Below the pieces are notes generated by a model that did no database searches, was not told where the DNA came from, and saw nothing but the letters and a program-made list of their open reading frames with translations. A program made the translations under genes and the position numbers. Source: JANNAT01 sp031422555 (lineage in GTDB: Bacteria; Pseudomonadota; Alphaproteobacteria; Rhodobacterales; Rhodobacteraceae). From it: DNA of 31,268 bases. Below, in pieces: positions 13,912-20,932 of the stretch; the first letter of the stretch is position 1, and each line of letters opens with the position of its first letter. The stretch is from assembly GCA_031422555.1 (NCBI GenBank), contig JANPLZ010000054.1:1-31268 (forward strand), in the 5' to 3' direction.

Positions 13912-15276
13912 ATGCTGAACCTGATGCGAGATTCAAATTTCCTCAAGGAAAACAATGCCCGCCGCTTGTGGCATCCGATGGCGCATCCGGCGGAAAGCCT
14001 TGCCACCCCGCCCGATATCATCGTGGCTGGCGAAGGGGCAGAGATTATAGACGTGGACGGGCACCGCCTGATTGATGCGGTGGGCGGATTGTGGAACGTC
14101 AACCTTGGCTATTCGTGTGAACCGATCAAAGCGGCGATTGCAGCACAGCTTGATCAATTGCCGTATTATTCGATCTTTCGCGGCACCACCAATGACACGG
14201 TGATCGAACTGGCTGAAATATTGGCCACGTTCTTTGCCCCCGATGGACTGTCGCGGGCGTTTTTCACATCGGGTGGGTCCGACAGCGTCGAGGTGGCACT
14301 GCGCCTTGCGCGTCAGTATCATAAAATTCGCGGCGATGCGGGCCGGATCAAGTTTCTAAGCCTTAAAAAGGGCTATCACGGCACGCATACGCTGGGCGCG
14401 TCGGTCAATGGCAACGCCAATTTCCGCACCCAGTACGAACCGCTGCTGCCGGGATGTTTTCACACCCCCGCACCCTATGCGTACCGCAATCCCTTCAATG
14501 AACCCGACCCCGCCCGGCTGGCGCAGCTATGTCTTGCGGCCATCGAGGATGAGATAAGGTTTCAGGATGCCGCAACCATCGCCGCTTTTATCATTGAGCC
14601 GATCCTCGGGGCAGGCGGGGTGATTCCGCCGCATGAAACTTTCATGCCGGGTGTGCGGGCGCTGTGTTCAAAATACGGGATTCTTCTGGTGGCGGATGAG
14701 GTGATCACCGCATTTGGCCGCACCGGCAGTTGGTCAGGGTCGCGGCATTGGGGGGTGCAGCCCGATCTTCTGTGCGCCGCAAAGGCCATCACCAACGGCT
14801 ACTTTCCGTTTGGGGCAGTGATGATATCCGACGCGGTGGCCGAGGTTTTTGAAAAAGACACCTCGGGCAAAGCGGCGATAGGGTCAGGCTATACTTATTC
14901 CGGCCATCCGGTCGGCGCGGCGGCGGCCATGGCCTGTCTGAAAGAAACCGTTCGTTTGCAAGTCAAAGACAACGCAGCCTTGCGCGGAGATCAGCTTTTT
15001 GCCGGGTTGCAGGCCTTGATGGCCGCGCATCCGGTTGTTGGTGATGTGCGGGGCGGGCATGGGTTGATGTGTGCGGTTGAACTGGTATCCGACCGCGCAA
15101 CCAAGGCCGCGATCGACAAAAAAACCATCGGCAAATTGCACCGGGTCGCCTATGAGGCGGGCGTGATGCTGCGGATATCGGGCAATAACATCATCTTGTC
15201 GCCGCCCTTGATTATCACTGACAGTCAGATTGCAAAAATTCTGTCGGCGTTGAAAGCGGGGCTTTCGGCGGTATAG
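13912..15276 (+). CDS. Omega-amine:pyruvate class III aminotransferase (SpuC-like)
   Basis: A 454-residue fold-type I aminotransferase. The PLP lysine is Lys291 in 'LLCAAKAITNGYFPFGAVM', with Asp262 in 'LLVADEVITAFGRTG' and the phosphate loop 'FTSGGSDSVEVALRLARQYH'. 'DAVGGLWNVNLGYS' and 'LPYYSIFRGTTN' are typical of the omega-amino acid:pyruvate/putrescine:pyruvate group. It would move the amino group of a primary amine to pyruvate and leave an aldehyde for the dehydrogenase encoded just upstream. I chose ATG at 13912 (AAGG at 13897-13900 upstream); GTG at 13882 and ATG at 13924 are alternatives. It is convergent with the hpa operon and ends 18 bases from the hpaI relic. Confidence 0.92.
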   Translation: MLNLMRDSNFLKENNARRLWHPMAHPAESLATPPDIIVAGEGAEIIDVDGHRLIDAVGGLWNVNLGYSCEPIKAAIAAQLDQLPYYSIFRGTTNDTVIELAEILATFFAPDGLSRAFFTSGGSDSVEVALRLARQYHKIRGDAGRIKFLSLKKGYHGTHTLGASVNGNANFRTQYEPLLPGCFHTPAPYAYRNPFNEPDPARLAQLCLAAIEDEIRFQDAATIAAFIIEPILGAGGVIPPHETFMPGVRALCSKYGILLVADEVITAFGRTGSWSGSRHWGVQPDLLCAAKAITNGYFPFGAVMISDAVAEVFEKDTSGKAAIGSGYTYSGHPVGAAAAMACLKETVRLQVKDNAALRGDQLFAGLQALMAAHPVVGDVRGGHGLMCAVELVSDRATKAAIDKKTIGKLHRVAYEAGVMLRISGNNIILSPPLIITDSQIAKILSALKAGLSAV

Positions 15277-15293
15277 ACGGCACAACGGGCGCG

Positions 15294-15473
15294 GTTATCG
15301 GCGCTAACCCCGGCCGCCCGGCCTGCCGCGCGACTGCGGGTGATCGCTTGCAAGACAGCGGGTTTTACAACCGGATGCGATGGATTGCCCGGATAATCCA
15401 TGGCGGCGGCCAGATCGGACGGGCCAACGCCTGTCGCAACGCGCCGTTTCAGAATATTTTCAGGTGCGGGCAT
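15294..15473 (-). pseudogene. hpaI: Remnant of hpaI (4-hydroxy-2-oxoheptanedioate aldolase)
   Basis: A short open frame 15 bases after the hpaH stop, where hpaI sits in many hpa operons. It begins 'MPAPENILKRRVATG', which resembles the N-terminus of HpaI proteins, and jumps directly to 'VGPSDLAAAMDYPGNPSHP' and 'VLQAITRSRAAGRAAGV'. This is recognisably the late segment of HpaI (compare the E. coli motif GPADLSADMGY-GNP-HPEV, from memory). Roughly 150-160 residues with the catalytic base and metal ligands are missing in between, and after 'SADN' the reading no longer follows the family. The frame runs on into the 3' end of the convergent aminotransferase gene to 15225. It is therefore an internally deleted, 3'-truncated relic that cannot be an active aldolase. 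Confidence 0.8.
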
Positions 15474-15488
15474 CCCCAGCGCTTTGGT

Positions 15489-16286
15489 TCAGAAATTCAG
15501 ATCAACATGGCCAAAGTGACCAAAATCGGCGTGAAACCGCGCGCCCGGTGTGGCCTCGATAGGGCGGATAAAGCTGCCTGACAGCAAAACGTCGCCGGCT
15601 GCGATCCCCATTCCGTAATGCGCCAACCGGTGTGTCAGCCACACGATTCCCATCACCGGATCGTTCAGCACGCCCGCGCCAAGGCCAGTTTCTTCGACCA
15701 CACCGTCGCGGCTGACAATGGCCCCAACCCAGCGCAGATCGAAGGCATCGACTGCATGACGAGCCGCGCCCAGCACGATGCCCGCGTTGGCCGCATTGTC
15801 GCTGATGGTATCGGTGATGATCCGGACTTTGCCGGTTGGAGGATCAGACCGCAGCATCCGCGTATCGAGGATCTCAAGGCTGGGGGCGACGAAATCGGTT
15901 GCGGCCAGCACGTCATCGCGCGTCACATTTGCCCCGGCCAAAGGCCACTTCATCACAAACGCAATTTCTGCCTCAATGCGGGGTTGGATAAAGCGGTTTG
16001 CCGAAACCGTGCCTGCGTTTTCAAACAGCATATCATCCAACAGCACGCCCGAATCCGGGGTGGTGATGTTCAACGCCTGCTGCATTGCGCGGCTGGTCAG
16101 CCCGATTTTCCAGCCAATCACCTTGGCCCCCGCGTGCCGCTTCAGCGTCACCAGCGCTTCCTGCACGCCGTATGCATCATCCAGGGTCATGCCGGGGTAT
16201 TGCACCGACAACAGCCCCCGCGGGCGGCGGGAAAGTTCGGCGCGAAACAGCGTCTCTGCGGCTGTTTTGATGTCATCGGGGGTCAT
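15489..16286 (-). CDS. hpaH: 2-oxohept-3-ene-1,7-dioate (HHDD) hydratase
   Basis: A 265-residue cytoplasmic hydratase of the MhpD/HpaH family. 'VIGWKIGLTSRAMQQALNI' and 'PDSGVLLDDMLF' are characteristic. 'RIEAEIAFVMKWPL' carries the ExE-type metal ligands, followed by 'PSLEILDTRM', 'DNAANAGIVLGA' and 'GVLNDPVMGIVWLTHRLA'. It adds water to the decarboxylated ring-opened product of homoprotocatechuate to give 4-hydroxy-2-oxoheptanedioate, the substrate of HpaI. Its ATG overlaps the hpaG stop (ATGA), so it is translationally coupled. It is now the last intact gene of the operon, followed by the hpaI relic. Length matches the family. Confidence 0.93.
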   Translation of the reverse strand: MTPDDIKTAAETLFRAELSRRPRGLLSVQYPGMTLDDAYGVQEALVTLKRHAGAKVIGWKIGLTSRAMQQALNITTPDSGVLLDDMLFENAGTVSANRFIQPRIEAEIAFVMKWPLAGANVTRDDVLAATDFVAPSLEILDTRMLRSDPPTGKVRIITDTISDNAANAGIVLGAARHAVDAFDLRWVGAIVSRDGVVEETGLGAGVLNDPVMGIVWLTHRLAHYGMGIAAGDVLLSGSFIRPIEATPGARFHADFGHFGHVDLNF

Positions 16287-17137
16287 TCGTCGGCCACCCC
16301 GTTGCGCAAAAGCCCAATCCCTTCCGCCGCAACTTCGATCACGTCGCCGGGTTTTAACCAGACCGGCGGATCAAACCGCGCGCCCGCACCGGTGGGGGTG
16401 CCCGTGACGATGATATCCCCCGGCATCAGCGTGGTGAACGTGCTGATGTAGGCGATCTGCCGCGCCACCGGGAACAGCATGCGCGCGGTGCGGTCGCATT
16501 GCCGAATTTCGCCGTTGACGCGGGTGGTCAGGGCCACATCGACAATCTGCGACGGATCGCGGTAGGGCACCAGCCACGGCCCGATCGACCCCGACGCATC
16601 CCAGTTTTTGCCTTGGGTCACGTTAAACTTGGCATGGCGCACCCAGTCGCGGATGGTGCCTTCATTGCAAAGCGTCAAACCCGCGATATGGGTCAGCGCC
16701 GCCGCCTCGGGTATCCTGCGCCCGCCTTTGCCGATCACCACCGCAATTTCGCCTTCATAGTCCAGTTGCGCGCTTTCGGGCGGGCGGATCAAGGGCGTGC
16801 CATGGCCGGTAAAGCTGCGGGCAAAGCGCGGGAACAGCGACATGTTCGGCGGCGCGTCCTGACCGTCTTTATACTCGGCATTGCGGTCGGGAAAGTTCAC
16901 GCCGACACAGATGATCTTTTCCGGGTCGGGCACAGGAATGTCATAGATGAACGAACCTTCATAATGGCTGGCATCGCGCCGGTTGGCTGCGGCCAGCACC
17001 TGCGCAATCGCTTGCGCTGCGATGACGTTGCGCAGGGTTTTCCAGTGCGGAAATTCGCCCGAAAGCGCAAGCACACCGCCGGGGGCCGTCACCCCCCAAT
17101 GCTGTGTGCCATCTGCAGTAAAGGTGACAAGGTTCAT
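16283..17137 (-). CDS. hpaG: FAH-family 5-oxopent-3-ene-1,2,5-tricarboxylate decarboxylase/isomerase, single domain
   Basis: A 284-residue fumarylacetoacetate hydrolase-fold protein. The catalytic domain begins 'KIICVGVNFPDRNAEY' (about residue 74). The metal ligands are visible in 'LDYEGEIAVVIGKGGRRIP' (ExE) and 'CNEGTIRDWVRHAKFN', followed by 'QGKNWDASGSIGPWLV' and 'PGDIIVTGTPTGAG'. E. coli HpaG is a fusion of two such domains (about 430 residues); only one is present here, so either one protein does decarboxylation and isomerisation, or the second activity comes from elsewhere. The start ATG overlaps the TGA of a 55-codon ORF and the stop overlaps hpaH (ATGA on both sides). It acts after HpaE and HpaF in the pathway. 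Confidence 0.88.
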   Translation of the reverse strand: MNLVTFTADGTQHWGVTAPGGVLALSGEFPHWKTLRNVIAAQAIAQVLAAANRRDASHYEGSFIYDIPVPDPEKIICVGVNFPDRNAEYKDGQDAPPNMSLFPRFARSFTGHGTPLIRPPESAQLDYEGEIAVVIGKGGRRIPEAAALTHIAGLTLCNEGTIRDWVRHAKFNVTQGKNWDASGSIGPWLVPYRDPSQIVDVALTTRVNGEIRQCDRTARMLFPVARQIAYISTFTTLMPGDIIVTGTPTGAGARFDPPVWLKPGDVIEVAAEGIGLLRNGVADE

Positions 17138-17301
17138 CGGATACCCCCGATGGCAAAGCAGGTGTCGCCGGTCATATCTGCCAATTGGTTGTTTCGGCGG
17201 GCACTAAACGCGACCTCGCCCGCGATCTCGCGACAGCCGCCCCGCCCCGTTTGCTGCTGCTGGTTTGCATCAGTCCGGCGTGCCGGGTTACCATGGGTCA
17301 T
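17134..17301 (-). CDS. Unrecognised 55-aa protein coupled between hpaD and hpaG
   Basis: This small frame fills the gap between hpaD and hpaG exactly. Its ATG (17301) overlaps the hpaD TGA as ATGA, and its TGA overlaps the hpaG ATG as ATGA. Translation gives a polar N-terminus with four glutamines in a row ('NPARRTDANQQQQTGRG') and a C-terminal half 'GEVAFSARRNNQLADMTG' ending 'DTCFAIGGIR', with two cysteines (23 and 48). There is no signal peptide or hydrophobic segment. I do not recognise a family. It may be a real small protein, a former longer gene, or a stretch kept open only to pass ribosomes from hpaD to hpaG. The double overlap makes translation likely. Confidence 0.6.
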   Translation of the reverse strand: MTHGNPARRTDANQQQQTGRGGCREIAGEVAFSARRNNQLADMTGDTCFAIGGIR

Positions 17302-18278
17302 GGCGCGATGATCGGGGTGGCTTTCAGATCACTTTCCACAAGGCTTGCGCCCTCAAACGGTGACCCCAATTCAAACCATGATCGGGGTGCGGCGGCCCCC
17401 CACAAGGTTTGGCGTTGCGGGTCTTTCAGATTCCATTTGATCGGTTCATGGTCCGGGTCATTGGTTTGATAGTCCGAGCAGTAAACCTCGGTCCGGTGGC
17501 CGTCTTTGTCACGGATATACAGGAAAAAGGCGTTGGATATCCCATGCCGCCCCGGCCCGCGTTCGATATTGGCCAGATAGCCGGTGGTCGACATCAAATC
17601 CAGCAAGTCGATGATGTTCAGTGGTGTTGGCACCCAAAACGCCGTGTGGTGCAGGCGGGGGCCGGTGCCGTTGGTAAAGGCGATGTCATGCACGCCGCCT
17701 TTGCGCTGCATCCAAGCCGCCCATGTCCTCCCGGTTTCTTCGTCGGCGGTATATTCGGTCACCCGAAAGCCCATGTCGCCGTAGAAGGCGACCGCCGCAT
17801 CGACATTGGCCGAAAACAGGTTGAAATGATCAATCCGTAACGGTTTTACGCCCCGGTAAAGGTGATATTGCTGATGGATCGACGGCATGCGGTCCATCGT
17901 TGCGTAAAATTCCAGCGGCACGCCCCAAGGGTCACGCGTCGCCAGAACACGGCCCATAAAGGGCCGCTTGATCCAAGCCACCGGCAGGTCGCGCGCGGCA
18001 AACCAATGTGCCGCCTTGTCAAGATCGTCTTCGGACCAGACTTTGAAGCCCAGCACCCCTACCGACGCCTCGGCGGCCTTGCGCAGGATGATGCAATGAT
18101 GGCCGCGTTCTTCCAGCGCGCGCAGACAGATATGGTCGCGGTCTTCATGGGTAACTTGCAGCCCAAGGGTATCGACGTAAAAGCCCCGGCTCCATACCAG
18201 ATCGGTAACGCGCAACTCGACATGGCTAAGACGGACGATGTTGAAGGGCGGATACAGGTTTGGGGCGGGCAGGGGCAT
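17298..18278 (-). CDS. hpaD: 3,4-dihydroxyphenylacetate 2,3-dioxygenase
   Basis: A 326-residue extradiol dioxygenase of the vicinal-oxygen-chelate type, like the Brevibacterium and Arthrobacter enzymes rather than the E. coli LigB type. Two glyoxalase-like domains are visible; the C-terminal one holds the 2-His-1-Glu Fe(II)/Mn(II) site: His151 in 'LRIDHFNLFSANVD', a His in 'PRLHHTAFWVPTP' (210/211) and Glu264 in 'KDGHRTEVYCSDY'. It splits the ring of homoprotocatechuate next to the diol to give 5-carboxymethyl-2-hydroxymuconate semialdehyde, the HpaE substrate. ATG at 18278 has AGGA six bases upstream. It follows hpaE by 50 bases and is coupled by ATGA to the 55-aa ORF. Confidence 0.93.
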   Translation of the reverse strand: MPLPAPNLYPPFNIVRLSHVELRVTDLVWSRGFYVDTLGLQVTHEDRDHICLRALEERGHHCIILRKAAEASVGVLGFKVWSEDDLDKAAHWFAARDLPVAWIKRPFMGRVLATRDPWGVPLEFYATMDRMPSIHQQYHLYRGVKPLRIDHFNLFSANVDAAVAFYGDMGFRVTEYTADEETGRTWAAWMQRKGGVHDIAFTNGTGPRLHHTAFWVPTPLNIIDLLDLMSTTGYLANIERGPGRHGISNAFFLYIRDKDGHRTEVYCSDYQTNDPDHEPIKWNLKDPQRQTLWGAAAPRSWFELGSPFEGASLVESDLKATPIIAP

Positions 18279-18328
18279 GGCAGATCCTATGGGGCAAAAA
18301 GGTCATCGGATGGCGGCAACAGGCGTGG

Positions 18329-19834
18329 TCACCCACCCAAGCGTTGAATCTGGTGCGGGCCAAGCGCAAGCGAGGTGTTCTTTGTTTCCATATAAAACTC
18401 GAACGACCAATCGCCGCCATCGCGCCCGACACCGCTGGCCTTGATCCCGCCAAACGGCGTGGGCAGATGGCGGACGTTTTCCGAGTTGACCCAGATCATG
18501 CCCGCCTCCAGCCGATCACTGAACCGCAGCGCGCGGGTCAGATCATTGGTCCAGACATACCCGGCCAGCCCGTAAGCCACACCGTTGGCGATGGCCAAGG
18601 CGTCGTCTTCATCCTTGAAACGGATCGAGGTCAGGAACGGGCCAAACACCTCTTCCTGTGCGATCCGCATGTCGGGGGTGGCATCGGTGAACAGTGTCGG
18701 CCGGATGAAAACCCCGGTCTTGCCCACCCGGGTGCCGCCCGCGGCCAGCGTCGCACCTTCGGCAAGGCCGACCGAAACATAACCAGCGACTTTGTCGAAA
18801 TGGGTCTGGTGGATCAGCGGCCCAATTTCAGTGGCGGGATCCAGTGGATGGCCAACCTTGATCGCGTTCACCCGCGCGACCAGCATCTTATGAAAGCGGT
18901 CCGCAATGGTGTCTTGCACCAAAAGCCGCGACGACGAGGTGCAGCGTTCGCCGTTCAGTGAATAGATCATAAAGATCACCGCATCCAGCGCGCGGTCCAG
19001 ATCAGCATCGGCGAACACCACGACAGGATTCTTGCCGCCCAATTCGAAATGCACCCGTTTCAGCGTGTCAGCGCCCTGTTTCATGATCATGCTGCCGGTG
19101 CGGCTTTCGCCCACAAAGGCAATGGCCTTGATGTCGGGATGTTCGGTCAGCGCGCGGCCGGCACCTTCGCCCATACCGTTGACAAGGTTCAAAACGCCGG
19201 GCGGCAGGCCCGCTTCGTGGCAGATTTCTGCCAAAATCCGTGCTGTCAGCGGGCTGAACTCGGCAGGTTTGTGAACAACCGTGCAGCCTGCCGCCAAAGC
19301 GGGCGCTATTTTCCACGTCGACAGCATAAAGGGTGTGTTCCAGGGCGTGATGACCCCCACCGGCCCGATGGGATTGCGGCTGGTGATGTTCCAATGCGTC
19401 GATGTCGGCAGGCTTTGGCCGTTGCGGGCATTGGGGGCCAGATCGGCGAAAAAGCGGAAGTTCTCGGCCCCGCGCAGGGCCGCCTTTGACATGAATCGCC
19501 ACGGCTGCCCGGTATCCCAACATTCGCACAGCGCGATTTCTTCGGCACGGGCTTCGATCAGATCGGCAATGCGGTGCAAGATGGTTTTGCGCGCGCCACC
19601 CTCCAGCGCCGCCCATGCCGGAAACGCGGCCTTGGCGGCGCGTGCCGCTGCATCCACCGTTTGGGCGGTGCCAAGCGCCACTTTGGCGATCAGGCTTTCG
19701 TCAACCGGAGAGCGGGTTTCGAACCAATCGTCTGCCGCAACATCCTGACCCGCAATCAGGTTCAAGATGCCCTTGTTCTGATAGCGCGCAAGATGGGTGT
19801 CCAATTTGGACATCTGGCAGGCAAGTGCTGTCAT
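18329..19834 (-). CDS. hpaE: 5-carboxymethyl-2-hydroxymuconate semialdehyde dehydrogenase
   Basis: A 501-residue aldehyde dehydrogenase. Key residues are Asn in 'GVITPWNTPFMLSTWKIAPA', Glu264 in 'VHFELGGKNPVVVFADADLD' and Cys298 in 'LNGERCTSSSRLLV'. The 'NGERCTSSSR' form and the ending 'FEFYMETKNTSLALG' are those of HpaE. It oxidises the semialdehyde made by HpaD to 5-carboxymethyl-2-hydroxymuconate with NAD+. Its ATG at 19834 overlaps the hpaF stop (ATGA); an internal ATG at 19813 is an alternative. It is the second gene of the operon driven from near 20240. Confidence 0.93.
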   Translation of the reverse strand: MTALACQMSKLDTHLARYQNKGILNLIAGQDVAADDWFETRSPVDESLIAKVALGTAQTVDAAARAAKAAFPAWAALEGGARKTILHRIADLIEARAEEIALCECWDTGQPWRFMSKAALRGAENFRFFADLAPNARNGQSLPTSTHWNITSRNPIGPVGVITPWNTPFMLSTWKIAPALAAGCTVVHKPAEFSPLTARILAEICHEAGLPPGVLNLVNGMGEGAGRALTEHPDIKAIAFVGESRTGSMIMKQGADTLKRVHFELGGKNPVVVFADADLDRALDAVIFMIYSLNGERCTSSSRLLVQDTIADRFHKMLVARVNAIKVGHPLDPATEIGPLIHQTHFDKVAGYVSVGLAEGATLAAGGTRVGKTGVFIRPTLFTDATPDMRIAQEEVFGPFLTSIRFKDEDDALAIANGVAYGLAGYVWTNDLTRALRFSDRLEAGMIWVNSENVRHLPTPFGGIKASGVGRDGGDWSFEFYMETKNTSLALGPHQIQRLGG

Positions 19835-20223
19835 GGGGTTTCTCTGGGCAGATAACGGCCGATGGACGAAGTTTTCGGCGCAAGCGCGGGGTCAATGTCG
19901 CGCATCTCAAAACTAAGCAGGAAAGACGTATCGGCCAAGACCGTGGCGCAAAACCGTTCGGCGGCGGCAAAGATTGTGGCGGTGGCGGCGGCCTTGTCGG
20001 CATCGCTGCGCCCGGCGCGCAGCCGCAGAGACATATCAAGGAATGCGTGGGCAGGATGACCATCTGCGATGACCCAATGGCTGCAGGCCGTGGCACGCAC
20101 GCGAATGCCCGCCAAAGGCAAAATGCCGGTCTGCACCGCGGCGTCGCGGATGACGCGACAAAACGCAGCCACATCCATTCTTTCTTCAAGGTTTGCAGAA
20201 TAGTCGATTTGAATATGCGGCAT
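19831..20223 (-). CDS. hpaF: 5-carboxymethyl-2-hydroxymuconate delta-isomerase
   Basis: A 130-residue tautomerase (CHMI; E. coli protein about 126 residues). The start 'MPHIQIDYSANLEERMD' places Pro directly after the initiator Met, and this proline becomes the N-terminal catalytic base. That decides for ATG at 20223 (GGAGAG upstream) over an in-frame start at 20235, which would bury it. Further family segments are 'GIRVRATACSHWVIADG', 'AFLDMSLRLRAGR' and the closing 'SSIGRYL'. It isomerises the HpaE product before decarboxylation by HpaG. It is the first gene of the operon, coupled by ATGA to hpaE and divergent from hpaR. Confidence 0.92.
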   Translation of the reverse strand: MPHIQIDYSANLEERMDVAAFCRVIRDAAVQTGILPLAGIRVRATACSHWVIADGHPAHAFLDMSLRLRAGRSDADKAAATATIFAAAERFCATVLADTSFLLSFEMRDIDPALAPKTSSIGRYLPRETP

Positions 20224-20244
20224 CAGACTCTCCACTTATTTGCT

Positions 20245-20272
20245 TTGTTAAATATATGGCTTTGTCTGTCAA
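20245..20272 (-). promoter_or_regulatory. Promoter of the hpaFEDGH operon
   Basis: On the minus strand TTGACA (20272-20267) is followed after 16 bases by TAACAA (20250-20245). A seven-base direct repeat, ACAAAGC, occurs at 20265-20259 in the spacer and at 20248-20242 over the -10 box, 17 bp apart. The leader to hpaF is about 15 bases and holds GGAGAG. The repeat is a candidate HpaR contact, though MarR proteins usually prefer palindromes. Confidence 0.6.
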
Positions 20273-20299
20273 CCGCCTTTTGGTGACTTGCGGCTTAAA

Positions 20300-20321
20300 C
20301 CACTTCGCGCGATAGAAGTGG
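20300..20321. repeat. Inverted repeat just before hpaR ATG
   Basis: CCACTTC (20300-20306) and GAAGTGG (20315-20321) are perfect 7-bp inverted repeats around eight bases, ending one base before the hpaR ATG (20323). The right arm contains the only ribosome-binding-like bases (GAAG). It could be an HpaR operator for autorepression or an RNA hairpin limiting hpaR translation. Confidence 0.55.
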
Positions 20322-20322
20322 C

Positions 20323-20775
20323 ATGACAGAGCCTTATACCCCTATGCGCAAAACTGGCAGATCCTTGCCCATCGCGCTGCTGCGGGCGCGTGAGGCCGTG
20401 ATGGGTCCGATCCGCGAAATGCTGGGCCAATCCGGTGTGAACGAACAAAAATGGCGTGTGCTGCGGGTCTTGCAAGAACAAGGCCCGCTGGAACTTAGTC
20501 AGGTTGCCGCCGAAGCCTGTCTTTTGTTGTCCAGTCTGACCCGCATGATCACGCCGATGGTGGACGAAGGTCTGGTCAGCCGCCGCACCCCGCCCGAAGA
20601 CCGGCGCAAAACCGTTTTGCAGATCACCGAAGGCGGCACCGCCCTGATCCATCGCCACTCGGCGCAAAGTGCCGAAATTTTTGCCCGGATCGAGGCGGAA
20701 TTTGGCCATGACAAACTGGAACTGTTGCTTGATTTGCTGGAAGACATGCAGCGCATGAACGCCCGGATCAAATAA
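20323..20775 (+). CDS. hpaR: Homoprotocatechuate operon repressor (MarR family)
   Basis: A 150-residue MarR-family protein that matches HpaR: 'SLPIALLRAREAVMGPIREM' parallels the E. coli start 'LTIALLQAREAAM' (from memory), followed by 'NEQKWRVLRVLQEQGPLELS', the recognition helix 'LLLSSLTRMITPMVDEG' and the wing 'PPEDRRKTVLQITEGG'. The E. coli protein represses the hpa meta-cleavage operon and is released by homoprotocatechuate or 4-hydroxyphenylacetate. Here it is divergent from hpaF with 99 bases between the two starts, a typical autoregulated arrangement. The C-terminal helix 'ELLLDLLEDMQRMNARIK' is the dimer region. Confidence 0.92.
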   Translation: MTEPYTPMRKTGRSLPIALLRAREAVMGPIREMLGQSGVNEQKWRVLRVLQEQGPLELSQVAAEACLLLSSLTRMITPMVDEGLVSRRTPPEDRRKTVLQITEGGTALIHRHSAQSAEIFARIEAEFGHDKLELLLDLLEDMQRMNARIK

Positions 20776-20932
20776 CCGGCTGTGTCGCACCAAGATTTCC
20801 GACGGCGCTGACCGCACACACGCAATGTTCCTTGGGGTTGCCCCGTGGCCCGAAACCCCCACAAAAGCCGCTTTGCGCTGGCAGCCCCGCGCGCAGACTG
20901 ATAGCCCTGCGCGCAGCAGACCGGAGCCAATC

